Shown piece after piece: positions 16,176-25,628 of a stretch of DNA of 64,000 bases (the first letter of the stretch is position 1; each line of letters begins with the position of its first letter). The notes below the pieces were generated by a model, which did no database searches, had not been told where the DNA came from, and saw only the letters and a program-made list of their open reading frames with translations. The stretch lies in contig JAJDWB010000009.1 of assembly GCA_022825855.1 (NCBI GenBank), forward strand, positions 1-64,000, read 5' to 3'. Made by a program: the position numbers and the translations under genes. The stretch comes from Dehalococcoidia bacterium. Lineage in GTDB: Bacteria > Chloroflexota > Dehalococcoidia > Bin125.

Positions 16176-17389
16176 TCGCGCCCGAACGCGGCGCTGGGAT
16201 CCCAGCGTCGGGTCCCGTTCGAACCAGGGCCGGAGTTGGCCGCCGTCTGCCGACTGTGCAGGAAGGTCGGCGTGGCCAATTCCTCGGGGCTGCGCGGCGC
16301 GACGGGATTGAAGGTGAGGTTGTCCAGGACTTCCTGGCGCGTCGGCTGACGCGGTTCGGCCGGGACCGGCTCGAACACGGGCGTGCGGCTCGCGACCTGG
16401 CCGTGCTGTGACTGCGGCTGGGCCGCCTCGGATCGCTGGAAGCCGGTCGCGATCAGAGTCATCTGAATGTCGCCGTCGAGATCCTCGTCGATCACCGTGC
16501 CCATGATGATTTCGGCGTTGGCGTGGACCTTGTCGCGGACAAAGTCGGCGATCTGCTGCAGTTCGAGCATGCCGAGGTCGCCTGCCGAGGTGACGTTGTA
16601 GAGCACCCGGGTTGCGCCGTGGATGCTGTCCTCCAGGAGCGGCGAGTGGATCGCCTCTTCTGCGGCGTCGATCGCACGGTTGTCGCCGGAGCCGTGGCCG
16701 AGCGCCATCAGCGCGTGTCCGCCGCCGCCCATGACCTTCTTGACATCGTTGAAGTCGAGGTTGATCTCGCCGGGCACGGTGAGCACGTCGGAGATGCCGC
16801 GCACGGCCTGGCGGAGCACGTCGTCGGCGCGGCCAAATGCCTGGGTCACCGTGAGGCTGCGGTCGTTCTTGTCGATCAGCCGCTGGTTGGGGATCACGAT
16901 CACGGTATCGGCGACCTCGTTGAGGCGGTCGATGCCGTCCTGCGCCGCATCGGCCCGAGGCACGCCCTCGAACTCGAACGGTCGGGTGACGACTGCAATC
17001 GTCAGCGCGCCGGCCTGCCGCGCCATCTCGGCGACGATCGGGGCGGCGCCGGTGCCGGTCCCGCCGCCCATGCCGGCGGTGATGAAGGCCATGTCGACAT
17101 CGCCAAACAGGTCACGAATCTCGTCGCGGCTGTTCTCGGCCGCGCGCGCTCCGCGCTCGGGGTCGCCGCCGACTCCGAGCCCGTCCGACTCCGAGTCGGC
17201 GATACGCACGATCGTCTCTGCCTTGGCCGCCGACAACTGCTGGTTGTCGGTGTTGACCGCGACGAATTCGACGCCTCGGATCTGATCGTCGATCATGCGG
17301 TTGACGGCGTTGCAGCCGCCACCCCCGACTCCGACGACGGTGATTGGCGGAATGCCTTCGTCTCGGCTGTTGCGGTTTCGTCGGACCAT
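16172..17389 (-). CDS. ftsZ: Cell division protein FtsZ
   Basis: 405-aa tubulin-like GTPase that forms the Z ring. Seen: [18 protein letters not shown], the T4 signature [27 protein letters not shown], and the T7-loop region [19 protein letters not shown]. The globular core ends near residue 315 and a Gln/Pro-rich linker follows. A conserved-peptide-like [14 protein letters not shown] is not at the very end but is followed by about 24 more residues. The stop overlaps trmD; ftsA is upstream by 54 bp. Confidence 0.98.
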   Translation of the reverse strand: MVRRNRNSRDEGIPPITVVGVGGGGCNAVNRMIDDQIRGVEFVAVNTDNQQLSAAKAETIVRIADSESDGLGVGGDPERGARAAENSRDEIRDLFGDVDMAFITAGMGGGTGTGAAPIVAEMARQAGALTIAVVTRPFEFEGVPRADAAQDGIDRLNEVADTVIVIPNQRLIDKNDRSLTVTQAFGRADDVLRQAVRGISDVLTVPGEINLDFNDVKKVMGGGGHALMALGHGSGDNRAIDAAEEAIHSPLLEDSIHGATRVLYNVTSAGDLGMLELQQIADFVRDKVHANAEIIMGTVIDEDLDGDIQMTLIATGFQRSEAAQPQSQHGQVASRTPVFEPVPAEPRQPTRQEVLDNLTFNPVAPRSPEELATPTFLHSRQTAANSGPGSNGTRRWDPSAAFGRE

Positions 17390-17443
17390 ATCGCGTACCT
17401 CTCTCCTTGCTCTCGTGGCTGTGGGTGTGCGGACGTTAAGTTC

Positions 17444-18721
17444 CTAGTTGTTTGGGCTGAACACGCGGGCAATGCCGCTCGCGCCGGCGATCAGCGAACC
17501 GAGCAGCGAGCCGCCAGCTTCCGGGCGGCGGCGCAGGCTGCGGGGCTGTGTCGATGCCATCGCGTCGCCGGAGTCGAGCATCCAGTCGAGCATGCCGACT
17601 GCGCCGAGCGCGTCGGGATTGCGCAGCTTGTCGGCCAGTCCATGAAGATCGCCGGTTGCGCCGACGCGGGTCGGCGCATTGAGCGCCTTGTTGAACAGCA
17701 GATCGATGCCGTGCAGCATCGCGCCGCCGCCGATCAGGACGACGCCGCCGGCGACCGCGTGTTGCAACTGATACTCGGTGACGCGGTTGGCGATCATGCT
17801 GATCGTCTCGCTGGCGCGGGCGTTGATGATCTCGGCAACAAGCGACGGCTCGACGCTGTGCGGTCCGCCGTTGGCGGAGAAGCCGCGCAACTGGATCTCG
17901 GAGGCCGTTTCGGGCACAAGCTGGGGAACCGCCCAGCCGTGCGAGCGGATGACCGAGAGCGCCTCATCGTTGGCGCAGTGCAGACCGATCGAGAGGTCGC
18001 GAGCGATGTGCGAGGTGCCGATCGGCAGCGCGGAAGTGTGGGAGATTGCGCCGTCCTCGTAGGCGGTCAGCGAGGTCGTGCCGGCGTCGAGCGCGACGAC
18101 CAGCGCGCCGAACTCCTTCTCATCGCCGCGCACGGCACGCTCGGCGGCGACGACCGGCTTGGCAGCGATCAGTTCCACGTCGACGCCCGCGTTTTGCACG
18201 CAATGCGCCGCGTTCTGGATTGCGCTCTGTGAGGCCGTGACCAGGTGCATTGAGACATCGAGACGCTGCCCGTGCTGTCCGCGTGGATCGAAGGAGCGGC
18301 GCTCGGCGTCGACCACGTAGTAGCGCGGGATCGCATGGACGAGGGAGGCGGCGTTGTTGATTGTGACCGCGCGGCCCGAGTCGATGGCGCGGATTAGGTC
18401 AGCGTCGCGAATCGGATCGCCGTCGGAGGACAGCGCCACCGCGCCGCGGTTGTTCATGCTTTGCAAGTGAGCGCCGCTGACGGCGATGCCGACGGAGAGG
18501 ATTCTGCGACCCGACGACGCCTCGGCCTGGTCCAGCGAGGCTCGGATGGAGTCGGCCGCGCGCGAGACATGCGTGATTTGACCCGCCTCGATGCCGTTGG
18601 ATGGGGCCTGTCCCACGCCGAGAATGTGCAACTGGCCATGCTCGTGGCGTTCGCCGACCACCGTGGTGATCACGGACGTGCCCAGATCAATCGCGACGCT
18701 GGCGTTGGACGTTGGCGGCAT
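17444..18721 (-). CDS. ftsA: Cell division protein FtsA
   Basis: 425-aa actin-like ATPase that tethers FtsZ to the membrane. Seen: VAIDLGTSVITTVVGE (phosphate 1), the SHS2-type 1C domain (about 80-165, ISVGIAVSGAHL), VVALDAGTTSLTAYEDG (phosphate 2), and GGVVLIGGGAMLHGI (adenosine motif). A hydrophobic C-terminal helix, LLGSLIAGASGIARVF, fits the membrane-targeting sequence. An upstream open frame reaches 19063 but is Arg-rich shadow sequence overlapping ftsQ; GGGAG before ATG 18721 and the start of homology set the start here. Confidence 0.95.
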   Translation of the reverse strand: MPPTSNASVAIDLGTSVITTVVGERHEHGQLHILGVGQAPSNGIEAGQITHVSRAADSIRASLDQAEASSGRRILSVGIAVSGAHLQSMNNRGAVALSSDGDPIRDADLIRAIDSGRAVTINNAASLVHAIPRYYVVDAERRSFDPRGQHGQRLDVSMHLVTASQSAIQNAAHCVQNAGVDVELIAAKPVVAAERAVRGDEKEFGALVVALDAGTTSLTAYEDGAISHTSALPIGTSHIARDLSIGLHCANDEALSVIRSHGWAVPQLVPETASEIQLRGFSANGGPHSVEPSLVAEIINARASETISMIANRVTEYQLQHAVAGGVVLIGGGAMLHGIDLLFNKALNAPTRVGATGDLHGLADKLRNPDALGAVGMLDWMLDSGDAMASTQPRSLRRRPEAGGSLLGSLIAGASGIARVFSPNN

Positions 18722-18759
18722 AGTGACTCCCGACCTCGTTTCTCTGTCTCTCAATGGCT

Positions 18760-19743
18760 CTACTGAGTTGACGGCACGGACGACGCTGCCGGAGCGGATG
18801 GCTTGACCGGATGTGACTGGTGTTCGCCGAACTGCCCGGCTGCGGTTTGGTGATTGCGGATGCCGCGGCCGAGGTTGAGTCCGATCTCGACTCTGGGCCG
18901 GAGGCCGAAGCGGAGATCGGCGAAGAGCAGCGGTTCGCCGCGAGTCTGGGCTTCGCGCTCGAGCAGTTCCCACACGGTGTACTTGAAGTCGAGTCCGTCG
19001 GCGCCGCCGAAGACGACGCGCCCGTGCTCGGTGACCACGACGAGTCCGTCGGCGAGCGACCACTCGTAGGCGACCACGCCGGGCAGCGGCAGGGGCGCGC
19101 CGCGGTCGTGGAGTTCGGCGACCATGCGCACGGCGGTCGTGTCGATCTGAGCCCCGGCGGCGATCGCCGGCAGGGCCGAGACCTGGGTCACGATCGGTCC
19201 GTCGAACGCGGGGGCCGGGCCCTCCAGGACCACACCTTCGGAGTCAATTGCCCACACTGTGTTGTTGGCCCGCCACCGGCCCCACGGCGTTCGCTCCACT
19301 ATGACGACTTTGATGCCGTTTGGCCAGTCCCGGCTGATCGACACGTCCTTGACCATCGGCAAGGCGCGAATCCGCTGCCGAGCCGCATCGAGGTCGGCCA
19401 GCAGTACGTGCTCGCCTTTGAGTCCGGCAAGCTGGCGTACCGAGGCGGCGGAGACGACGTCCGCGCCCTCGACCTTGACGGAACTGATGTCGAGCAGGGG
19501 CGAGTTGAGCAGTGTCAACACGACGCCGAGCCCGGCGATGGCGAGGACCAGCGCGGCGAAGATCAGGCGGGGCCAGCGAATCTTCAGCGTCTTCATTGAG
19601 CGACGAGCGCGAAGGGACTGGAGCCGCTTGATCAGCGCCCGCCGGCGTGTCGGCGGAACCGGTTGAACCTCGATCTCGTCGGCGGACGGTCGCGACTCAT
19701 CGGGCGCGCTTTCCCGTTCGAGCTCGAAGTGGGAGTCGCTCAC
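18760..19743 (-). CDS. ftsQ: Cell division protein FtsQ/DivIB
   Basis: 327-aa bitopic protein of the FtsQBL-type subcomplex. Seen: an acidic then basic cytoplasmic N-terminus (about 1-58), one transmembrane helix (LIFAALVLAIAGLGVVLTLL), a POTRA domain with LDISSVKVEGADVVSAASV, ALPMVKDVSISRDWPNGIKVVIVERTP, and a beta domain ending near residue 290. The tail is disordered and Pro/Ser-rich. The start is GTG 19743, overlapping the ddl stop as GTGA. Confidence 0.93.
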   Translation of the reverse strand: MSDSHFELERESAPDESRPSADEIEVQPVPPTRRRALIKRLQSLRARRSMKTLKIRWPRLIFAALVLAIAGLGVVLTLLNSPLLDISSVKVEGADVVSAASVRQLAGLKGEHVLLADLDAARQRIRALPMVKDVSISRDWPNGIKVVIVERTPWGRWRANNTVWAIDSEGVVLEGPAPAFDGPIVTQVSALPAIAAGAQIDTTAVRMVAELHDRGAPLPLPGVVAYEWSLADGLVVVTEHGRVVFGGADGLDFKYTVWELLEREAQTRGEPLLFADLRFGLRPRVEIGLNLGRGIRNHQTAAGQFGEHQSHPVKPSAPAASSVPSTQ

Positions 19744-20852
19744 GGTTGCGTCTCCCGTTCGAGTCCACGACGGGAAGCGGCCTGGTCGGCGCGTCGTTCG
19801 ATGCCCAGATCGACGAGCCGGTCGATCAGGTCAGTCAGCGGGAAACCGTTGGCCTCGAAGAGGAGCGGATACATGGATGCGGACGTGAAGCCGGGAATCG
19901 TGTTCAGCTCGCCCAGCCAGAAGCTCCCGTCCGTGCCGACGAGAAAGTCGGCTCGGACCATGCCCTCGGCGCCGACGGCGTCCCAGGCCAGGATGGCCGC
20001 CTGCTGGAGCTGTTCCGCGACTTCGGGATCGAGTTGGGTGGGCGCAATGAGCTCCGTGCCCGGGTCCTCATACTTGGCGACATAGTCGTAGAACGCGCGC
20101 TGGGTACGAATCTCGCCCAGCGGCGAGACTAGCGGCGGCTGCCCGTTGAGTGAACCCAACACACCGCACTCGATCTCGCGCGGCGAGGGCATCGCCTCCT
20201 CAATCAGGACCTCGGAGTCGCAGGCGAACGCGGCCGCCAGCGCTTCGGCCGCCTCTTCGCGGCTGTCGACCCGGCCGGCGCCGATGCTGGAACCGCCCCG
20301 CGACGGCTTGACGAAGTAGGGATAGCCGACCTCGGCGGCGCGGCGGACGACGGCCGTTGGATCGCTGAGCCACTCGTTGCACGACACGACGATGCCCGGT
20401 GCGACGGGAATGCCGATCCCGCGCAGGATTTGCTTGCAGCGCGCCTTGTCCATGGCCAGGGCCGAAGCGGCTACGCCGGATCCGACATAGGCGATGTCGA
20501 GGGTCTCGAGGAATCCCTGCAACACGCCGTCCTCGCCCGAGGCGCCGTGGATCAGCGGGAAGACCGCGCCGCACTGCATCAGCGCTGCAGACGTGGCAGG
20601 CAGGATGCGCGCGGATCGGCGGGAGGGAGGATCAGCGATCTCCTCGGGTCCGCCCATCTCGATGCCGGTCAGGGCGAGGTTGGATTCCTCAGGCGTTAGC
20701 CACAGTCCGGAACGGGAGACGGCGAAGGGGATGACGCGCCAGCGCTCGGGATCGGCGGCGGCGATCACGGCACGCGCCGAGCGGATCGAGATTGTGTGCT
20801 CGACCGATGCACCGCCGAAGACGATGCCGAGCACCCGGCGGGATTCAGCCAC
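19740..20852 (-). CDS. ddl: D-alanine--D-alanine ligase
   Basis: 370-aa ATP-grasp enzyme making the D-Ala-D-Ala end of the stem peptide. Seen: GGASVEHTISIRSA, PLIHGASGEDGVLQG, VKPSRGGSSIGAGRV, the omega-loop FYDYVAKY with its Tyr (typical of D-Ala rather than D-lactate specificity), and GELNTIPGFTSASMYP with metal-binding Glu and Asn. The start is GTG 20852, 8 bp inside the end of murB. Confidence 0.96.
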   Translation of the reverse strand: MAESRRVLGIVFGGASVEHTISIRSARAVIAAADPERWRVIPFAVSRSGLWLTPEESNLALTGIEMGGPEEIADPPSRRSARILPATSAALMQCGAVFPLIHGASGEDGVLQGFLETLDIAYVGSGVAASALAMDKARCKQILRGIGIPVAPGIVVSCNEWLSDPTAVVRRAAEVGYPYFVKPSRGGSSIGAGRVDSREEAAEALAAAFACDSEVLIEEAMPSPREIECGVLGSLNGQPPLVSPLGEIRTQRAFYDYVAKYEDPGTELIAPTQLDPEVAEQLQQAAILAWDAVGAEGMVRADFLVGTDGSFWLGELNTIPGFTSASMYPLLFEANGFPLTDLIDRLVDLGIERRADQAASRRGLERETQP

Positions 20853-21777
20853 GCGGCGCCTCCTCGCCGATCACGGCAATCTCCGGCTCAAGAGACACGC
20901 CGAACTGCGATTGAACCGCCTCCTGGATCCGGGCGATCAGCGTGAGAAAGTCGGCCGCGCGGGCATGTGTGACATCGGTATTGAGGATGTAGTTGGCGTG
21001 CAGCTCGGAGACCTGCGCGGCGCCGATGACCGCACCCTTGAGTCCGGCTTCTTCGATCAGTTGTCCGGCGCTGCGCTCGTCGCTGGTCGGGTTTCGGAAG
21101 GTCGAGCCGAGCGACGGCCCGCTGGGTGCGTTGGTCTTGCGCAGACCTTCGACGCGATCGATTTCGGCCAGCGACGTGTAGGTGTCGCCCTGCCGAAGCT
21201 GCAGGGTCAGGGAGGTGACGATGTGATCTTGCAGGTCGCCGTCGCGGAGCCGCGAGGTCCGGTAGCCAAGAGCGAGCTCGCTGGCCTCGAACTCTACGAG
21301 CGCGCCATCCGGAGCGATGGCTCGGATGCCGACCAGTACGTCCGAGAGATCGGAACCGTAGGCCCCGGCGTTGGTCGGCAATCCGCCGCCGATCGCGCCG
21401 GGAATTCCGGCCGCCCACTCGAGACCGGCCAGTCCTGCGCGGGCGGTTGAGCGGGCGAGCGCTGCGAAGCGGATGCCGGACTCGACCTCGATTTGTGTCT
21501 CACCTACGTTGCGGCAGCCGCGCGTCTCATTCTTGAGCACCACTCCCCGGATCCCGCCGTCGCGGATCAGGACGTTGGATCCGGCGCCCAGCATCGTCAG
21601 TGGAGTGCCGGCGCAACGGGCGGCGCGTACGAGGTCGACCAGGGCGGCAGCGTCCCGCACATTGACGAACCAGTCGGCCGGGCCGCCGACCTGGACGAAG
21701 GTGTGGCGTCCGAGTGGCTCGCCGCGGCGCGCGTTCAACTCTTGCAGGAGCGCCTGGAGAATTCGGCCGCGGGTCAC
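20845..21777 (-). CDS. murB: UDP-N-acetylenolpyruvoylglucosamine reductase
   Basis: 310-aa FAD enzyme that reduces enolpyruvyl-UDP-GlcNAc to UDP-MurNAc. Seen: HTFVQVGGPADWFV, TMLGAGSNVLIRDGGIRGVVL for FAD binding, WAAGIPGAIGGGLPTNAGAYG, and SLGSTFRNP containing the proton-donor Ser. LEPEI near the end carries the late Glu. The Tyr loop and length match type II (short) MurB. GTG 21777 overlaps the murC stop (GTGA). Confidence 0.96.
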   Translation of the reverse strand: MTRGRILQALLQELNARRGEPLGRHTFVQVGGPADWFVNVRDAAALVDLVRAARCAGTPLTMLGAGSNVLIRDGGIRGVVLKNETRGCRNVGETQIEVESGIRFAALARSTARAGLAGLEWAAGIPGAIGGGLPTNAGAYGSDLSDVLVGIRAIAPDGALVEFEASELALGYRTSRLRDGDLQDHIVTSLTLQLRQGDTYTSLAEIDRVEGLRKTNAPSGPSLGSTFRNPTSDERSAGQLIEEAGLKGAVIGAAQVSELHANYILNTDVTHARAADFLTLIARIQEAVQSQFGVSLEPEIAVIGEEAPRG

Positions 21778-23135
21778 GGGTCACCGCCGCTCAATCGCTC
21801 CAGGATGATCGGTCCGGCCGCATCCACGTCACCCGCGCCCATCGTGATAATCAGATCGTTCGATTGAGCCCGGGCGGCGGCCAGGCAGGCGCTGTCCTTG
21901 ATCGAACCGGCATATCGGGCCGATGGAGCAGTGATCTCGGCCGCGAGCTGTTCGGACGTCATTTCGTCGCCGGTCATATCTCGGGCGGCGTAGGTGTCGA
22001 CGGTGTAGACGACATCGGCCTCGCTGAAGCAGGTGCGGAAGCCGTCGAGCAGGTAGGAGGTGCGGGTATAGGTGTGAGGCTGGAACAGCACGACGATGCG
22101 CCGCTCGGGCCAACGCTGCCTTGCCGCGTCAATGGCGGCGGATACTTCGGTCGGATGATGGGCGTAGTCGTCGAGGACGATCACCCCGTGCGCTTCACCG
22201 TGCAACTGGAAGCGCCGATTGACGCCGCGGAAGGCTCGCAGCGCGTCAACTGCCGCGTTGAGATCGAAGCCGGCCAGATCAATCGCAGCCAGCGCGGCGG
22301 CAGCGTTCTGTCGCTGATACTCGCCAGGTTGGTTCAGTGCTCCCCTGTAGGCGCCCACCGGCGTCGACAGGTCGAAGTCCTTGCCTGCTTCCCTGATCTC
22401 ATAGTCGGCAGGGCGCCTCGACGAATAGGTGACAATCCGTACGTCAGGCCGTTCGGCCCCAAGTCGTTCGGCGATTTGGGCGGCGCCCTCCGAGTCGACG
22501 CCGACCAACAAGGTGCCAGACGGTTTGAGTGTCTGTGCGTATTGCAGGAAGGCGGTTTCCAGGGCGTCGCGGGAGCCGTAGTAGTCGAGGTGATCGGCCT
22601 CGCAGTTCGTCAGGACGGCCACCGACGGCGTGTAGTGATGAAAGGCGCGGCCGTACTCGTCCGCCTCAAGCACCATCCAGGGATCGTCTCCCCGGCGCGC
22701 GTGAACGCAGAAGTCGGGCGCTTCTCCACCGATCACGTATCCGGCGTTGCGGCCCGAGGCGCGCATGCCGTGCGCGATCATCGCGGTCGTGGTCGTCTTG
22801 CCGTGCGTGCCGCCGACGGTGATCACTTCGCGCGGCGCCGCGATGTCGCTGAGCAGCTCGGCCCTGGTCTGCACCGGAATGCCCAGCTCGAGGGCCCAGA
22901 CAATCTCCGGATGCGACTCGGGAACCGCCGCCGTGCGCACGACCTGGGTCGCGGTGGTCACATGGCTCACGTTATGTCCGATGAGAATCCTGGCGCCGCG
23001 ATCCCTCAGCGGCTGCAGGATCGGCGTATCGGCACGGTCGCATCCAGAGACGACGAGGCCGTCGTCCAGCAGGATGTGGGCGAGGGCCGACATGTGAATG
23101 CCGCCGATTCCTACGAAGTGCACGTTCATCGTCAT
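21774..23135 (-). CDS. murC: UDP-N-acetylmuramate--L-alanine ligase
   Basis: 453-aa Mur ligase that adds the first amino acid of the stem peptide. Seen: VHFVGIGGIHMSALA, the P-loop ITVGGTHGKTTTTAMI, EADEYGRAF, LTNCEADHLDYYG, and DDYAHHPTEVSAAI followed by FQPHTYTRT, all MurC-specific. It is separated from murG by 7 bp. Two in-frame ATGs lie two codons apart; the first is given. Confidence 0.97.
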   Translation of the reverse strand: MTMNVHFVGIGGIHMSALAHILLDDGLVVSGCDRADTPILQPLRDRGARILIGHNVSHVTTATQVVRTAAVPESHPEIVWALELGIPVQTRAELLSDIAAPREVITVGGTHGKTTTTAMIAHGMRASGRNAGYVIGGEAPDFCVHARRGDDPWMVLEADEYGRAFHHYTPSVAVLTNCEADHLDYYGSRDALETAFLQYAQTLKPSGTLLVGVDSEGAAQIAERLGAERPDVRIVTYSSRRPADYEIREAGKDFDLSTPVGAYRGALNQPGEYQRQNAAAALAAIDLAGFDLNAAVDALRAFRGVNRRFQLHGEAHGVIVLDDYAHHPTEVSAAIDAARQRWPERRIVVLFQPHTYTRTSYLLDGFRTCFSEADVVYTVDTYAARDMTGDEMTSEQLAAEITAPSARYAGSIKDSACLAAARAQSNDLIITMGAGDVDAAGPIILERLSGGDP

Positions 23136-23142
23136 CGTTACG

Positions 23143-24261
23143 TCACTTTGCCACAGCCACGATCACTTCGGCAATGCATGTGGCGGCGTCGATCCGGCGG
23201 AGCTGCCGCATCGAGTCGCGCATCGTTTCAAGCCGGCCGCGGTCGGCCAGCAACGCGGTCGTGAGTTCGAAGAGATCGTCGTCCACGCGGTCGTCGTCAA
23301 TGACGACGGCTGCGCCCGCGTCGGCGAGCAGTTGCGCGTTGTAGCGCTGGTGCCCGCCCGCCTCGCCGAGCGGGGCGAGTACGGCCGGCAGGCCGGCGGC
23401 GGGATACTCGCCCATCACCGACGCGCCTGCCCGCGAGACGGCGAGGTCGCAGGCGGCCATGGCCAGGGGCATCTCTTCGGACATGTAGGCGTAGAGCCGG
23501 TAGCGCGACTGCAGCCTGGCCGGCAGCGCCTCGCGCAGCCTGGCGAGACGGTCGTAGTCGTTGGGTCCTGAGATGTGGATGAGCTGGGTCTGGGCGAGCC
23601 ACGCCTCCAGTTGATCGGCGATGCTGTCGTTGATTCGCTGCGCGCCGCGCACCGCGCCGGTGACCAGCAGCGCAGGCCCGCCGTTGAGCTGAAAGTGGGC
23701 GCGGGCCAGCGGCTGGTCGAGCTCGCTGAAGCCCTGCCTCAAGGGATAGCCGCTGACCACCGCCTTGCCCGGCGCGTAGCGTTGCGCGGATCGTTCGTGG
23801 GTCACGCAGATTCGCGCAGCCAACGGGGCGAGAGCGCGCAGCGTCCAGCCGGGCTCGATGTCGGGCTGGAGCAGAACGATCGGCCGCCTGAGCAGCCAGG
23901 CCGCGAGGCCGACCGGGGCGGAGACGTAGCCGCCGGTGAGAAAAACCACGTGGGGCCGGTAGCGAAGGATCAGCGCCAACGCGTCGAACACACCGGTCGC
24001 TGTCGCGCCCAGAGAGAGCAGTTGCGAGAGCGGATTGCGTCCGCGCAGGGCTCGGGCGGCGATCGTCGCGTAGTCGAGGCCGGCTTCGACGGCGAGTTCG
24101 GATTCGACGCCGTCTGCGGTACCGGCGAAGCGAAACTCGACCGCGCCGTCGAAGTCACCGCGCTCCGCCGTCAGGCGGCGCGTCGCATCGGCCACGGCAA
24201 AGGCGGGAAAGACGTGGCCTCCGGAGCCGCCGCCGGAGAGCAGAACCCGCAGGGCCGGCAT
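23143..24261 (-). CDS. murG: UDP-N-acetylglucosamine--lipid I N-acetylglucosaminyltransferase
   Basis: 372-aa GT28 glycosyltransferase that converts lipid I to lipid II on the inner face of the membrane. Seen: LSGGGSGGHVFPAFAVADA (G-loop 1), VVFLTGGYVSAPVGLAAWL, LLVTGAVRGAQRINDSI (G-loop 2), and the donor-binding CDLAVSRAGASVMGEYPAAGLPAVLAPL segment. The start and the ftsW stop overlap as TAATG. Confidence 0.95.
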   Translation of the reverse strand: MPALRVLLSGGGSGGHVFPAFAVADATRRLTAERGDFDGAVEFRFAGTADGVESELAVEAGLDYATIAARALRGRNPLSQLLSLGATATGVFDALALILRYRPHVVFLTGGYVSAPVGLAAWLLRRPIVLLQPDIEPGWTLRALAPLAARICVTHERSAQRYAPGKAVVSGYPLRQGFSELDQPLARAHFQLNGGPALLVTGAVRGAQRINDSIADQLEAWLAQTQLIHISGPNDYDRLARLREALPARLQSRYRLYAYMSEEMPLAMAACDLAVSRAGASVMGEYPAAGLPAVLAPLGEAGGHQRYNAQLLADAGAAVVIDDDRVDDDLFELTTALLADRGRLETMRDSMRQLRRIDAATCIAEVIVAVAK

Positions 24262-25628
24262 TAGCTACCGTCCCCTCGGCCGCTGTGGAACGGCGACGGC
24301 TTGTCCAGCAGCTCACGCCGCGGCGCGGCGTCGCGGGTCGGCGAATCGTCGTCAAGCGGTGGATCGGCAGGCGCAGGGAGTGTTCCGCGTCCATGCCGCG
24401 AGATCGAGACGAGAATGCCGGCAGCCGCCAAGGAGGCGATCAGGGCCGACGATCCGAAGCTGAGGAAGGGCAGCGGAATCCCGGTGAGGACAATCGTGCG
24501 CATCACTCCGGCGATGTTGAAGAAGGCCTGCAAGGCGAACCAGGCGACGATGCCGAAGGCGAGCAGGGTGCCGAACCGGTCTTCGGCGCGCATCCCGGCC
24601 CGAATGCCGCGATAGATCAGGACGGCGAAAATCGTCAGGACGATCAGCGCGCCGAGCATCCCGGTCTCCTCGCCGATGATGGCGAAGACGCCGTCGGTGT
24701 GGGCGGAAGGGACGTAGAAGAACTTCTGCCGCGACGCGCCGAGTCCGACTCCCGTCAGTCCTCCCGATCCGAGCGTCGAGACGAGGTTGATGATCTGGAA
24801 TCCGGCGTCCTGGGCAAACTCTTCGGCGTTGAAGAAGGTACGGACGCGCTCGATGCCGTAGCCGAACAGTCCGATGATCATGAAGAGCACGCCGGTTCCG
24901 CCGATGCAGAGGATGACCATGTGTCGCAAGGCGGCGCCGGCGAGGAAGAACATGACCACGCCTGTCGCCGCGATCGCGGCGAAGGTGCCCAAATCGGGCT
25001 CGAGCATGATCAGTCCGCCAACAGTGCCGATGATGAAACAGAACGGCGCCAGGCCCAGCGGAATGCGCTTGATCTCGTCGCCCTTGGCCGCCAGCCAGGC
25101 GGCAACGTAGATGCAGATCGCGAGCTTGGCGAATTCGGACGGCTGCAGCGCCGGCAGGGAACCAATCTGGATCCAACGCTGGGCGCCGTTTTCCTCGTGC
25201 CCAATCCCGGGAATCAGCACGGCCGCCAGCATGACCAGGGCGAACGCGATGATCAGCGACGAGAGCCGCTGCCAGATGCGGTAGTCGATCCTCGAGAGGA
25301 GGAAGAAGGCAACCACGCCGATACCCGCGCCGATGACCTGGCGGACGGCGAAGTGATGCGTGTTGCCGTGCAGCTCCTGCGAGATCGCGAACGAGGACGA
25401 AAAGACGAAGATCAGACCAATGAAGACCAGCGCCAGGACGGAGACGATCAACATCCAATCGGGGGGCGAAGCGGGCCGGCGTAGCCGGCGCACGATCCGC
25501 CGGCCGACGAACTGGTCACCATTGCTGCTGGCGGATGAAGGCGCTCCCTGAGTGGGGATTCGGACCTTGCCCAGCACGCCGTCCGATTCCGGCGTGACGC
25601 CTGGTACGGCAGCGCGTTCAACACTCAT
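24261..25628 (-). CDS. ftsW: Septal peptidoglycan polymerase FtsW (SEDS family)
   Basis: 455-aa membrane glycosyltransferase of about ten transmembrane helices that polymerises lipid II at the septum with its PBP partner. Seen: a 65-residue hydrophilic N-terminus, PDWMLIVSVLALVFIGLIFVFS, LQPSEFAKLAI, EPDLGTFAAI with the catalytic Asp, and PLPFLSFGSSALIASLAAAGIL (the usual PFLSYGGS motif varied to FGSS). The C-terminal tail is charged. ATG 25628 lies 11 bp inside murD and has GGGAG in front; a longer open frame upstream is a murD shadow. Confidence 0.95.
   Translation of the reverse strand: MSVERAAVPGVTPESDGVLGKVRIPTQGAPSSASSNGDQFVGRRIVRRLRRPASPPDWMLIVSVLALVFIGLIFVFSSSFAISQELHGNTHHFAVRQVIGAGIGVVAFFLLSRIDYRIWQRLSSLIIAFALVMLAAVLIPGIGHEENGAQRWIQIGSLPALQPSEFAKLAICIYVAAWLAAKGDEIKRIPLGLAPFCFIIGTVGGLIMLEPDLGTFAAIAATGVVMFFLAGAALRHMVILCIGGTGVLFMIIGLFGYGIERVRTFFNAEEFAQDAGFQIINLVSTLGSGGLTGVGLGASRQKFFYVPSAHTDGVFAIIGEETGMLGALIVLTIFAVLIYRGIRAGMRAEDRFGTLLAFGIVAWFALQAFFNIAGVMRTIVLTGIPLPFLSFGSSALIASLAAAGILVSISRHGRGTLPAPADPPLDDDSPTRDAAPRRELLDKPSPFHSGRGDGS

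Noticed and set aside
17444-19063. Longer FtsA of 539 aa
   Set aside because: The first 114 codons are an Arg-rich shadow of ftsQ; homology and a ribosome-binding site begin at 18721.
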